This document shows, in pieces, positions 34,210-46,640 of a DNA stretch of 64,000 nt. This DNA is from Rhodamnia argentea (lineage: Eukaryota > Streptophyta > Magnoliopsida > Myrtales > Myrtaceae), in the NCBI RefSeq assembly GCF_020921035.1, contig NC_063156.1, positions 21,376,283-21,440,282 of the forward strand, written 5' to 3'. The position numbers and the translations under genes are program-made. Each line of letters starts with the position of its first letter. Position 1 is the stretch's first letter. Below the pieces are notes generated by a model. The model did not search any database. It was not told where the DNA came from and was given only the letters and a program-made list of their open reading frames with translations.

Positions 34210-37200
34210 TGTGCACGCGTATACCAAGAGGGCAACAGCTCGCGGTGCTCCCGCGTCGGTAGTTTGTATATACGGAAGTACAGCGAGGACGAGGACGAGG
34301 TCGATGTCTGAAAGATAGAGATAGAGAGAGAGTGGGGGCTGAGCAAACAGTGGATTACAGTGTTCAATCATTCATGTTTGAGTGGGACTATGGACTACGG
34401 AGCGAGATTAGGGTTTCTGGTTTTGTGTGTGGAACAAGAAATCTGGAAGAAGCAGAGACAGAGACAGAGACAGATGATGCATTGAGAAGCGCAATTTTAG
34501 CGTACAAATAGGGAGAAAGCTCAAGAAAAGCAGGGTGCTTTCATTTCGTGGATGGAATCATCATGAGCTTCCCCTCTCCTCCTCCACGCGCCCTTTTACC
34601 GCGCGTCCCGCGCGCGAATTTTTTACCGTTCGCTAACCGCAACCGCATTTTGCAACGAGGTAGCTCGCTTTAAATTGATAAACGCTTTCCTGAAAATACC
34701 GGCAGGCACCGTATAATTTTAAAATTTACACATTATCATCACATATTTTATATGAAATGCTCATTCATCGAGAGATCGTCTAGTCCAGATTACACTATAG
34801 ATTGCATTACGTCACTGTCTTAATTATAAAGATTAATAGCTAATTTCAAATAAATAAATAGATAATAAATAATTAAGAATTATTATGGAGTCCACTCTTT
34901 TCAAAAATGCATGGCCCACATAACATGATGCTGTCACTCTCACAATCACCTAAAAGCTTTTATATCAGCAAAGCCCTTAATTGAATTTCCCACGAATCTC
35001 TTCTTCTTCTTGCAATTTGATGCACTTCCGACCATGATCTGTCTAATCTTGTAGGCAAGCTGACTAGAAAAGATATTTCACGAAAAAAGCTGAACAACTG
35101 AATAGCAAATTAAAAAGAAAACAATAGGGGCGGAGTTTCACCGGCACCGACAACGTAAGGTTATCGATTCTCTACTAGCACGGAGGGTGGTAGCAGTCCT
35201 TCGTGACGATGATGGTGGGTCGACGATCTTTCTGGATTGTTGTGGGGAGAGGGTCGGCATTTCTGCATGCTAAGGAGGCCCTCTGTCCTTCCTTTATTTA
35301 TTTTTCTTTTTCTTTTTTTTTTGCTACATGATGTCAAATTGAAACACCATGTTAGCATTCGGCTAAAAAACAGACCATATTTCGACCAAAGTGCATCAAT
35401 GGCAAGTAACCAAAGGTTCAATGAATTGAGCAAATTTAGAATCAAAATCCGGTCCCGATAAGTTAGCAACTCCTTCTGTAAAATTCATTGTGCGGTAGTG
35501 GTACTTGCGAACATGCCATTGCAAATTTAGAACAAACACAATTCATATGAATTCGTAAAATTGAGCTTCTTCTTCTTTTGTTCTTTCCTTCTGCCGTTTC
35601 ATCCCATGTAACCCCAATTTCTTCCTCGATGTGTTTTGGCTTGCCTAATGTGACCTGGCTAATACTATTTTTTTTTTCCTCGAGAAGCCCTCTTTCATAT
35701 CCTTCAAGGAGGAATTATGTATACTCCTACAGGAGTTTGAAAGATTTTTTGGATATCATGGCGTCAATTTGATTTTCACTTGACAAGTCAAATCAAGTTC
35801 TCGTTGACTGTTCTTGATCATTTGGTTATAGCCTTATTAAGCTATAATATCAATTCACTCATACAATATGATCCAACTGTAGTCGATTATAAAATTGTAA
35901 ATATTGTAATGTCGTAGATTAATTTCTTTCTTTTTTTTGGTCGGAGTCATAGATTAATTTCAAACACCTAGAAAATCATGTATTTAGTGCTTACATTAAA
36001 AAAAAACTTATTCAAATATCTAAACAACTCAATTCGTTTGTTTCTCTAAATGCGGGGAGGGGACACCTGGCAAGCCCGAGTCTCGTGAAATACCCGGTAA
36101 GTCCCATTAATCGATCACGCTCAAGTTTTGGCTATGTAAATAACCCTAACATGGAGCAATTAACATACAATTAGTGAGATTTGAATCATGTCAATTCCGG
36201 ATTGAAATCTTTAGAATCGCGTTAAACCATCCCTAGGTTTTTATATTTAAAGGTAGTAATCTCAAGGTTAATACTAAGAAAAATCTCAAACTGGTGCACA
36301 TGTGACAAATTTTCCCTAAACTAATTTTTTAATCAAAAAATCGAAACTGTCACACTTATGATAAATTTATCTTAAACTAATTATTTGACCGCCAAAAATC
36401 TCAAACTAGTATACCCGTAATAAATTTACCACCCGTTAATTTCCGTTAAATTATGTTAAAATAAAGAAAAATCAAGAACTAATAGACCTGTGACAGATGA
36501 AAAATAAAAATCTCAAACCGGTACACCCGTCAATTGTCACATATTATTTAACTAAGCAATTTGCCGGTGAAATTTAACGAAAACTAATAAAAAGTAAATT
36601 TATCACGAGTGTATTAGTTTACGGCTGCCAGCGGTAAAAAAATAATTCATTGTAAACGTTATTAATTTAGAATTTTTTGTGATATTAATCCTAATTTCGA
36701 TAGATAACCTTCTAAAGATATATATTCAGGGGAGGAACAGTTATTGACGCACACTCTCCAAGAAATGGATGAGTCCTCGATGGGTTATTCTTGATTTTGC
36801 CCTTTTCCGGCTACATGGGGCCAATAGAATGTAGAAGTAGAACCACTGAGCAACCTGGGCAGCTGCAGCTGAAATGTAACTCAAAGCGACATGAACAGAC
36901 ATGCCGTCCTGATCAAAACGATCACTTTCTTCTTCGTGACGGGAAAAAACATTCTCGGATTCTGGGAACCCCACAAGCACGACACCCATTCATTGCTTTA
37001 TCTAAATTGATATCTGACGCAGTTATTCTCTTCCTCCACTTCGATATCTGGGAAGACAAACCTTTATTTTTGGTCATTATTCGTGCATTATCGTACTAGT
37101 GGAGACGACCTTTCCTCCGGAGAAAATGATGTTTATGCCGGGATTCAACTCTCCACGGCGGCTTCGTAACCCCAGAAAGTGGTCCATTCCTTCCTTTTGA

Positions 37201-37349
37201 TTATATAGTGAAACAAGGGTTTCACGAGTAAAACGAGTCATTAATCTAAGTGCTCTGGCAGACACAAGTTTGTGGTAGTATCATTACAAGTTGACCATCC
37301 TACGTCACATGCATGCAGAATTTTAATCTCGCGAGAAAATTCCAAATAA
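34210..37349. other. KNOX upstream region and intergenic DNA with AT-rich repeats
   Basis: 34210-34640 is probably the KNOX leader and promoter: GA/TC-rich near 34310-34335 and CpG-rich at 34575-34620. About 35110-35470 is a GC-island-like repeat with a T-rich arm. About 36230-36690 holds several interspersed copies of a phrase like AAATCTCAAACTGGTACACC with TAAATTTACC, in both orientations, which reads as a decayed MITE-type repeat. The minus frame at 36741-36989 has a hydrophobic stretch (QVAQWFYFYILLAP) but no recognisable family. No gene is called. Confidence 0.4.
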
Positions 37350-37407
37350 AAATATGAAGAGTCATCATTTTTTCAAATAAGAGATTGAACTGAACTTTTT
37401 CTCAAAT

Positions 37408-37917
37408 TGTTAGGAGCGCGCAATGTAAGTCCGATACCTTCACCCGAGGAGATCGCCAAGAGAGAGTTGAAGTCCGAGCCCGTCAATATATCCAGTTGGA
37501 CCTATCTTTAATCAAAAGCTTAAGCCAATGAGTTATATGCCAACCGGGATATATTAATCGCTTCACACCACATTAATTCTCTAATGTGGGATTTTTCTAA
37601 TACAACTCACATGTGCATTCTAACAATCTCCCCGTCACGTGTGAGTTCCAATGTTAGGTTTGCTTCCCCTTAATCCAAGTATCCTTCTGCACCAACATAT
37701 CTCAACTTGAATCTCCATCAATGCCCATCGGGCCCGCATTGCTACACCACAACGCCACACCGGTCGAGAAACCGCGTTGGTCACTAGATTCCTTCCTTGA
37801 GATATTCACCAAACACCGAAGCAGATTAGAGGCCCACCAATCAACTATCAGCTCTAATACCATTTTGGGTGTTCTCGATGGGACTTCTCTAATACAATTC
37901 ACACGTACATTCTAACA
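37408..37917. mobile_element. Probable solo LTR with CAAAT target duplication
   Basis: The 510-bp segment begins TGTTAGGAGCG and ends CATTCTAACA (TG..CA with inverted TGTTAG/CTAACA). It is flanked on both sides by CAAAT (37403-37407 and 37918-37922). It contains no coding sequence. A phrase TTCTAATACAA.TCACA..T.CATTCTAACA occurs twice, at about 37595 and at the right end, so part of the LTR was duplicated internally. Words such as TCTAACAATCTCCCC and AGCTCTAATACCATTTTGGG are common in plant LTRs. No matching second LTR or internal domain lies next to it, hence solo LTR. Confidence 0.75.
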
Positions 37918-38126
37918 CAAATAACCGCCCGAAATGCCCTCATTATTTTAAAGAAGAGTTTCACAAGAATAATTTCGTCATTTACTTTTTTTTCTTTTTT
38001 TCTTTTCATTTTTCCTATTTCTTTTTTTTCTTTGTTACGGGCGACAAGGTGACCTTCGCCCTACCCGGGCTAAGCTTACCCTCGCCGGATCGCCTAGGGG
38101 CAGCCTCACCCAACCCTTGTTGATGG

Positions 38127-39463
38127 TGTCGCGACCTTCAAAAAATAGACGGATTAATTTTCGGGCTAATGGATTATCAGGTTAATTAATTAACTAACCT
38201 AACTCGGACTCTCCCAAGTCCATACCAAATCGCAACTTAAGATTCAAATAATTAACATGCAACGTGTTTTGAATTGGAGTCGCCACTAATCATTTTCGGT
38301 AGGTTGATTAGAAACCTAAATAAAATAGCGGGAGAAAACTATCTTATTTCCGCGAACCGGAGATTTTGAATTCGGGGATTTGGTTACGTCAGATTTCTCT
38401 AACGCCCTTTCGGTACCATTTTCATGAAAAATATTTGATTTGGCAATTTTGATGGATTTTACTTGAAATTCAAAGATGCAATTTTTTTGGTTTTTTCTTC
38501 TTTTTTATGGGGATGTAAAACATTGAACTTTGTACGATATACACCATGGGTGATTTAGAAAGAAAGAAAACGCAGCCAATCACGAGTATTTACAGAAATA
38601 AATTAACATGTAATAATGCTAAAATTTGGAACACGTGGCATGTCTAAAATAAACAAACGAATGTTCACACCAAACGATTACATTTTTGTAGATCGAGATG
38701 GAAAGGATTACCTTCTATTACACAAAATCTTACTCACATACACGTTATAGTTCCCTTCAAGATCTCGGAGTTGGAAGAACGCGGCTGTCGTCGAAAATGG
38801 CAAGCAATGGCGTTGTTGGGTTGCGAGGGGCGAAATATGTGTCGGGACTCGTCGAAGATGATGCTCGACTAAAACACTTTTCTTCACTCTCGAATTTTCT
38901 CTTCCGATTTTTCTCAAGAACTCTCTTTTTCCTCTCTAAAAATTCCTCTCAAAAACTCTCTCAAAACTCTCTCAATTCTCTTCCACTCTTCCTAAAAAAA
39001 CTCTCTCAATTCTCTTCTACTCTCTCTCTCAATTCTCTTCCACTTCCCCCCTTTTATAGCCAAATTTCTTCATCATCTTCCCTTCTTCATCTTCTCTTCA
39101 TCATCTTCTCTTCATCACCTTCCCTTCATCATATTCATCTTCTCTTCTTCATCTTCCCTTCACCATCTTCCTTTCATTATCTTCCCTTCTTCATCTTCTC
39201 TTGGTATTTGCAATGCGTCCCTGAAGTTTCAAGTATTTGCACATACGGTCCCCGAAGTTTTAAGTATTTGCAATACAGTCCCCGAAGTTTCAAATCTTCT
39301 CGGTATATTTTTCCATCCCGTGCCTAGTCTAGACGCATGCTAAATTAAGTGTTCTCGCTTGCCCAATTATATGCCAATGCAATGTACGCTAAAAATAAAT
39401 ATATGAGATGATTTTTTTTATAATTTTTATGCAAAAAATAGATTAGTCAAAATTTAGGCGTCA
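38127..39463 (-). repeat. 3' LTR of the Ogre/Tat-like retrotransposon
   Basis: This 1337-bp direct repeat is nearly identical to 47096-48431. Read in element sense (minus) it starts TGACGCC and ends GTCGCGACA, so the ends are TG..CA. By eye I count four substitutions and three single-base indels against the other copy. It includes a GAAGATGAAGA-rich low-complexity tract and three tandem copies (about 28 bp) of a unit containing TATTTGCAATACGGTCCC near 39205-39290. Confidence 0.9.
39051..39058 (-). promoter_or_regulatory. TATA box in the 3' LTR
   Basis: Minus-strand TATAAAAG, in the context GGCTATAAAAGGGG. The identical site is at 48020-48027 in the other LTR. It supports the minus orientation deduced from gag. 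Confidence 0.65.
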
Positions 39464-39842
39464 ACTGGTGCCCCTCTTTGAGTGGAGGCTCGTAGAGGTT
39501 CCGCTCAAAGACAAAATTGAATCCTAAATTTTGACAAGTGCAAATTATGGATGAACTTTTTGGCGGGAGTTTTAATCCCATTTTTTATGTAATGAAGTGA
39601 TGCATGATATGCAAGACCGTAAATAACATGTGTCAAAACTTCTCATTTTTCATGTTAGAGAAACCCGCACATGGATCGCATACAAGAATACCTGTTTTAC
39701 CAAATTTCTCGTAAGCTAATGGTTCTCTTAATTTCCAAGCTTCTTTTTGCAGATGCAAGGATTTTAAGGTATCGGTGCCTTATCCGTTATCAGAGACTTC
39801 TCCCTAATGCAAGACAGCGCAAGATATGTGTGTCGTTTGAGA

Positions 39843-40294
39843 TCACAAGAGCTACGTCGTTGTGAGTCGAAAGAAGTGAAATCAAGTTCACAAGAGCTAC
39901 GTCGTTGTGAGTTGATTAAATGTCGAAATCGCCCAGTGCATATGTCTTCACGATTCGACAAAAGGGAATCAAAATCATAAGAGCTACGTCATTATGATTT
40001 GGTTTGGATCAAAACCATGGGTGCTTATGTCTTCATGATTTGATAAAGGAGCCGAAAATCATAAGAGCTATGTCATTATGAGCCGACTAAAGGTCAAGAT
40101 CACCAAGGCATACGTCTTCGTGATTCGAGACCGAAATCATAAGAGCTACGTCGTTATGATTTGATAAGATGTCAAGATCGCCAATGCATATGTCTTCACG
40201 ACCTGACGTAAGAGGCATACTGCCTCGAATTGAACAATGTTTGATAGGAGCACCATTGAATGGAATCGATAAGTACAAAAGGGGCATATTGCCC
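39843..40294. repeat. Tandem array of hairpins with covarying arms
   Basis: Type A hairpins have an 11-base loop GAGCTAYGTCR: 39843-39865 and 39888-39910 with arms TCACAA/TTGTGA; 39972-40000 and 40134-40162 with arms AAATCATAA/TTATGATTT; 40059-40081 with TCATAA/TTATGA. They alternate with type B hairpins, loop like CCANTGCATAYGTCTTC: 39921-39960, 40008-40044, 40092-40132 and 40171-40207. The A+B unit repeats four times at 75-87 bp spacing. Two short hairpins follow: GAGGCA-TAC-TGCCTC (40212-40226) and GGGCA-TAT-TGCCC (40282-40294), each followed by CGAATTGAA. Arm sequences differ between copies but stay complementary. The array lies near the 3' end of the retrotransposon interior. Confidence 0.8.
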
Positions 40295-43200
40295 GAATTG
40301 AATCATAACAACTATCATCGAAGAGTTGTTAATTTGAAAAGGGGTTCGGAAAACTTACCCGGGTTCTCCAAACGATTAATCAAGGAACGAAACAGATTGT
40401 CAGATCGCACCGGTAGGCATTTGCCAGCAAAACTTGCTCATTCAATAATCCTTGGATGAATTTCGAGACCTTGGGAGGGAACTCGAACATCGGGAATGTA
40501 TTACGTATCATAGAATGTCGAGGTAACATACACAAACATATTCAACAATGAGTATAATGCAATCACTCATACTATGGTTCATGCATAACCATTCGTCAAG
40601 TTTGCATTACCAATTTTGTCCAGGGAGGTTCTCACATGACGAATACCTCGAATGTGAGCTGAATGGGGGGACTTCAGTCCGAAAGGGCTTTCTCTCACTC
40701 TCGAGAAAAGCTATTTATCCTGTCTGCAGGATTCAAGAGAAATCACTCAATCTTTCCATCATCGCATTCGATAAGGATCCAAGTAATCTCGCAATTGATA
40801 CGACCGAGCCGATCCGGGAGGTCTTGATTAGGACCGTAATGAGAGCTAGGTCAAAGGTTTACAAAGGGGACTCCAGTTGAGTCAAGGCTGCTGAAATGAA
40901 TTTCTTCATCATCCGCTCCGCATTTACAAGTCAAGAGCCCCGCAAAAATGAGAGAGAAATAATCTTGCTCGAACTTCTTCGAGTGATGCTTAAAATCATT
41001 TAACTCTACGTTAACTCAAGTGCCATAATCAGAAGAGACTTTGGAGGGTTATAACGTAGGCTAGGATTGGGGACCGAGGAACGAAAATGCTCGTTTTGGC
41101 TCGAAATTAAATGAGAAGGGGCTTGACGTTGGTGATCATCGTTGACTAGTCACCGATCTTGGTCTTCCGGAAATGTCTTCGTAAAGAATTGAATGAGGGA
41201 TGGTAGTTTTCTACTGAAAATTGCACTTTGCAAACCGACTTCTTGGGGAGTCTTCTTCACAACAAGTGTCTGTCGAGGATTTGCAAGAGACACAATGTAA
41301 ACATGTACATGGAATTTACAACTTAACATGCAAAAATGTACATTCAAAATTCAGAAGTACTTTACAAATGAATGTGCATTGGCCTTACTTTTGGTAGGCA
41401 CTTTGCTTTTCCTATGCTTGAAATTTTCATATGAGATCGGCCTTTGCTTTTCTTACTCCCGACCCTCATTTTTCTTTTTTTCTTCTTTTTTTCGAGAAGA
41501 GATTTTTTTTTCTTTTTTCTTTGAGAGCTCTTCGACATCTCTCTATTTTTCTTTTTCTTTTTTTTTTTTTTTTTTTTTTCGAGAGCGGGCCCTTCTCCTT
41601 TAAGCTGAGTTTGCCTCTCCTTTTTTTTTTTTTTTACAATCCCATGATTTTGAACCAGGAATTACAGCAAGCATAAACATTTACAAAGAAAAATTATGTA
41701 AACATAAAAAAATGTAGCATACAAGAAATGAGTCCATTCGGGAATTCTCTGTTGACCCGACTATCTCCAATTCTAATCCTTGGGAATATGCTATCTTTAT
41801 CTTTGGAATGAGCAAATGATCACCAACAAGGGTTTAAGAAATGAATTTGCAGGCTCAAGTGGGCTATGCAAAGAATGAAGTGTATAGGATAGAGAAATGA
41901 ATGCTCTTCATCATCCTAAGGCACTTGAATTAAAATTCGAGTATAAATGCAAAGAAACACCCGAAGATTAATGTTAGTCCGAGGAAGAAAATTTCTAACC
42001 ATTTACCTCGTGTTGCTGCTGGAATTAACTCGTCTGGACCCCGATGTGGGGTGATTCTTGACAGGGGTAAAGAAATGAAACCACCGCTCAAAAGGGGTAA
42101 TCAATGGATCACCCGTAGTGTTTGGGATAGAGAACCGAATGCCTCTGTCATTTCGGCTATCGTACCTTTTGCGAGAAAACCTTTTACCTTGTGAAATGCG
42201 GAACTTAGCCATCGTTCAACTCTCCCGAAAAAATGGGACGTGTTTGGGAAAGGATTGCCTTTCATCATCCCGCCCTGCCCCATTCCGTACATTCGATGTA
42301 TCTTATGTAGTTCATGTTCCTTATTCAGAGTTGGTAAATTAAACATGAGGAACAATCATGCGCAAACTATGCAATGTATGAGTGTTTTTGAGCATATAAA
42401 ATGCAGCAACTTTTTATCTTGGTGGACAGAATTCGCAAGCACATAAGAAACTTCTTAGGGGCATGGATTGGGAGTTGCCCTCGCTCATGCAAATGAGTTG
42501 CAAAACTTCATTATCCGGTTCGAGACATGAGATTGTCAAAGGCTCCGGGAATTTCTTATTTCATTAATTTTTCAGGGAGAATGGATACTTCCCTATCCGG
42601 AAAGGCAGTGACCCCCGTAAAAATCAAAAGGGAAAGCGTCAATGTACGTTCTCATGTTCTAAACGAGTTGAAATGATACCGCTTTACCCTTGTACGAATT
42701 TCTTGTGAACTTTGAATTGAAAAGATCAACTCATCTGGATCGGATTGTATGTCCGGGATGTTATCTCTCCGGTTTTGTAACCATTTGGGCTGAGCTTCAA
42801 TCGGCATTGAACTGCGAAGTAAAAAGGTTTTTATTAATCTTTGTACATTGATGCCAAATCCCGGATCGAACCTCGGGACGCCTCGGACCACTTGTCATTC
42901 CCCCAACCACCAGGCCGTGGTGATGTTGGCGTCCACGGTTGGTTCGCTTTTTGCTATATTGTTCTCAAAACAGTTGGCAATCCCCTCTTTTGCTGGCCAT
43001 TCCAATGATCGATCGATTTTGTCTTGGATCATACACCAACGATCGTTGTTTGAGGATCCATAATCACTTGCTTCGGATCACAACTCGGGAGGTCTTTCAG
43101 CTCCGAACCGGCCGATCAAGGTGGTGGGCTCATCATCAAAGTAATCTTCTGATTTTTCGAGCAATTGATACTCGAATTGGGCGGTGTTACTTGCTAACAC

Positions 43201-43400
43201 CGGCGACGCATTTCCCACTTTGTTTTCGCCGTGAGCGGTCTAACTCCTTGAGCTTGAGCTTCCGCCGTTGCTCGGAAACTTGTAGGGATGATCAACCGGT
43301 CTATTGCTAGAACCACCAGCGGAAGGTTGGTATGGCCTGTATTCTTGATTGGGAAGTGGCCGGGTACCTTTTGCTCGATAGGTTTTCCCGGTATTGATCT
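40295..43400. other. Non-coding interior of the retrotransposon
   Basis: Where reverse transcriptase, RNase H and integrase would be expected, only short, domain-less frames occur on both strands. About 41460-41640 is T-rich with two long homopyrimidine tracts. It is read as degenerated or replaced retroelement sequence. Confidence 0.5.
42840..42950 (-). repeat. Possible tRNA-derived SINE-like insert
   Basis: On the minus strand a tRNA-like arrangement is visible: GCCTGGTGGTTGGGG (resembling a polymerase III A box) and, about 35 bases further, GAGGTTCGATCCGGG (B box GGTTCGATCC). I could not define ends, a tail or a target duplication. It could also be a chance resemblance within retroelement DNA. 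Confidence 0.3.
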
Positions 43401-43419
43401 TCCAATCAACTTTGGTCCG

Positions 43420-43700
43420 GTCGCCTTGATTTTTGCACTACCGGCTTAGCCGAAGGATCGATTGGCAAACAATGTTCGACAATGGAACGGTCAAGACCGG
43501 GCATATCCGCATAGGACCAAGGCGAAAATGTCCCGGTAATCCTTCGAGAGCTTAATCAAGCGCTCGATCATCTCTTTGGAAAGGTTTGCCCCGATCTTAA
43601 CTTCTTTAGGGTTTTCCGCATCGCCTAGGTTGACCGAGATAGTTTGTTCAACTGTCAATGGCTTGATCTCCTCATGTCGTTCGAAATCCCGACGAATTTC
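43420..43700 (-). pseudogene. Retroelement pol fragment (segment preceding reverse transcriptase), frameshifted
   Basis: The minus strand reads EEIKPLTVEQTISVNLGD, then SKEMIERLIKLSKDYRDIFA and, after a frame change, DMPGLDRSIVEHCLPIDPSA. This is the conserved run just upstream of the reverse transcriptase core in Ogre/Tat-type Gypsy elements. An extra T between the codons for Ala and Trp breaks the frame at about 43520. The core catalytic region does not follow. Confidence 0.6.
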
Positions 43701-44149
43701 CTCATAATCATCTTGGACTCATCTAGGTCGTATACTTCTAAATCCACTAGGTTTCCCTCCTCATGTATCCCCCGAAACATAAAGTAACAAAATCGAAAAA
43801 ACAAACAGGGTTTAATTGCGGTGTGATTTTTTTTTGAAGAACTTTATTTATTTTTGTTATTTTTTTTATTTTTATTTTTCAAAACCGTGGGACATGAATT
43901 CTTAAAGAAGCCCAACCCTCGGTTCTTACCATGATGACAAACTTGTTGGTCGTTGGTTATCGTCATCGGGTTGGTTTGGGATACTTCAACAAGATTCGAA
44001 AAATGGTGCAATTTTATTGATATGAAATTACATCTTCTAGGAAAGAAAATCCAAGAGTGCAAGACAGAATAGAAATCCAAATGCGATCCAAAACCTAAAG
44101 GAAACAGAAAATGTCACACGTAGGGGATTGCATAAACATAAAGATGTTA

Positions 44150-45757
44150 CTACGAATCTAAACCCTCCAGTGGATCATCACATATGGCATTAATGAATGA
44201 TTTGGAAGGTTTAGGCGCCAGGTAAGGTTCCTCCTTATGCGCTCCGTCTTCGAGATATAGCAAAGCAATGGTTACATCATCAAAACAACCGGCGATATCG
44301 AAGACTCCTTCATCCTTACTAGCACCAACCTGTCTGATTCCCAGCTCGAATACAGCATTAACTTTACCGGAATGATCCGGCAAAGGATTATTCTGGACAT
44401 TTGGCTGTTTGTTGCCTTGGAATGAGAATGCTTTAGAATCCGGGAGATCTTGAATCCGATGCTTCAAGACAAAACAGCCATCGGTGTCATGTCCAAGCTC
44501 CCCGCAAAGTGGTAATCACATTTCTTCGATGGATCATATCTCGGCAAGCTCAGACATCGGGTCGTAGAGGCTCGGAAGTCAGTAAACCTCTCTTACGCAG
44601 AACCGCAAGTACCTGCGACGGGGTTCCTAGTAGATGGGTAAACCGCCGAGGAGACCGTTGATTCCCTCTTTGTCGTTGCATGCCGAAATTAGCCGCCGCC
44701 GATTAGGAATGCATACGACGGCGTGCCCGGGTCGTGGGTTTTTGGCTGTAGGTCATGTTGACCTGTGGGGCCGACTCCTTGTCTTTCCTTACCACAAACC
44801 TCTTAGTCGTCATGGCGACATCACCGTACCAACCTTTCTTCATGCCGTTCTCGATTTCTTCAGCCATTGCGATGAGATGGCTGAATGACGTGGCAACGAG
44901 ATCCCAAAATTCGAGTTCTCATAAGCGGCGGCAGTGGTGGAAACAAACAATTTCATGAGTTCCCTTTCGGGAGGGACTGGTTTCAATTGAGATGCAACGT
45001 TCCTCCACCTAGTGGCATATTGCTTGATTGTTTCTTCCTTTTTCATCTCAAGCTGCTCAAGGTCCTCTCTCGGTGGTGAGCACGTCCAAGTTAAAGCTGA
45101 AATGTTTGATGAAAGCATTAGCTGCCTTCTCCCAATCATCCATCCGGTAGATCTCGTAGTCCGTATACCATCTCATGGCAGCTTCTTTTAAACTAGCCTG
45201 GAAGGTCCGAACCATTAAGGGACCGTTGGTCGCATGCTTATTCATTCTTGCCTGGTACATCCGGACGTGCTTGAACCGGGTTGGAAGTTCCATCATACTT
45301 CTCAAAGTCGGGCATCTTGAACTTCTCGGCACCGTGACCTTTGAAAAGACAGACAGGTCAATCCGGGGTATGTTGTGAGTCCCCTCAACCTCTCGGATCC
45401 TCCTGTTCCATTTGGGCCAACAGTTTGACCGTATCACCATTCAACCCGGGGCCCACGGTGGTTGGCTTGAGGGATTGGGACTACGGGCGGCGTGCTCGAG
45501 TTCACGCCCGTGATGATCACATCCTCTAGCGGCATTGTCGGATAGGGAGTAGCTTCTAGGGCTTTACCGACGTTGTCCGTAGGAGGAATTAGAGCAGGAA
45601 TGGTTAGCGGCGGGCTGGAGGTGGATGATTGAAGTTTGGCGGCAAAGGCGGCCATCATTTCCTCCATCTTTCGGGACATCATCCCTTCAAAGCGCTCGGT
45701 CAAGGAGCCAAGTTTCTCATCCAGGGCAGCACTAACGGTGGCGTTGATGTCGGCCAT
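44150..45757 (-). pseudogene. Retrotransposon gag, broken by frameshifts
   Basis: Gag proteins form the retroelement particle. The minus strand carries successive gag pieces in different frames. MADINATVSAALDEK with a coiled-coil-like start (45757-45434) comes first. Next is the capsid-like region with FQASLKEAAMRWYTDYE and WEKAANAFIKHFSFN (about 45440-45057). Then follows LEQLEMKKEETIKQYATRWR with VPPERELMKLFVSTT (about 45139-44840). A C-terminal piece lies at 44467-44150. The order is that of Ogre/Tat-type gag (ALRWY, W..L..AF..QY, QYA.RWR). At least two frame changes mean no full Gag can be read from this copy. Confidence 0.75.
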
Positions 45758-46539
45758 CCTTTTTGCTACCGATCGGGTGATATGTGGAGGATCCGTGATA
45801 AATTACCTGTACACAGTAACAAACCCAAAATGAGTACAGGAAGCAAGAATAGCGAGCCGGCCCATGGCATCCCTCTAGACTCAAACGAACAAAGTGATTA
45901 TGACCAAAGGATTGAAACATGTAATTTTCAGTTTATCCGCTTTTACGAAAAAATTCATATTAATTCGCACGTTGATCAAAACATGTCAAAATTTTACGAG
46001 CTTGTAGTTGAGAAGATGATGAACAACTTTTATGTTGGCCAATCGGACTAGAAATGCACGGGTCAAATCAGTTTAATGTGTTTTTCCAAAAAATCACATT
46101 CAGAAAACTGTTATAACCGCAGGTAGTTGAAAAAACGAAAGGCCATCTTAAATTATGAATTTAATTCTGAAATTTTGTAGGATATTAGTTGAAACATAGG
46201 TCTACAACTTTCATGTTTGGCACTTACTCAAAGCTCGATCGTAGAATTTAGTAAAAATCGCACAACAGGAATAAGTCAAATCAGAATTGAGGACAACCGA
46301 TGAAATTGTAAAAGCTGCGGAAGCAAAGTGCGAAATTGAAAATAAGACAATGAAACTTCTAAACAATCAACCTAAACCATGGAACGGCCCAAAATAAAAA
46401 TGAGATAACAGGGTACAAAAGACAAGAAATTACCTCTCATACGAAAAAAATGCCAATCACAAAGACATGCGCATGAATTATGAGTTTAAATCTTATTCTA
46501 TCTATCCAAAAGGCTTTTGCAAAGTGAAATGATGAACGA

Positions 46540-46640
46540 AACGACATGTCGCAGCCTCGCAAGACAGTCATCATGACTAGTCGCAACCTCGCGTACAATA
46601 GTCATGACTAGTCGGGTCCAATCACTTCGGCTTGGTTCGG
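46540..46640. repeat. Short direct repeat with palindromic core
   Basis: Two close copies of TCGCARCCTCGC followed by the palindromic AGTCATGACT and AGTCG occur between the primer-binding site and gag. Function unknown. Confidence 0.5.

Noticed and set aside
34210..34371. N-terminal extension of KNOX from the in-frame start at 34371
   Set aside because: The extra 54 residues are Leu/Tyr-rich and derived from a TC-rich leader; KNOX proteins of this group start near MEELYG or MDGMY.
38698..39327. 209-codon plus-strand frame, and its shorter twin at 47667-47876
   Set aside because: Both lie in the LTRs, antisense to the element, and most of the frame translates the CTTCATC low-complexity tract. 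A single base change truncates the twin.
39843..40207. CRISPR-like repeat-spacer array
   Set aside because: The units are regularly spaced, but this is a plant retrotransposon; the repeats are palindromic and the spacers are themselves a second repeat type.
41460..41640. T-rich tracts as a second polypurine tract of the element
   Set aside because: They are homopolymeric and about 2 kb from the LTR; the tract directly next to the 3' LTR (AAAGAGGGGC) fits better.
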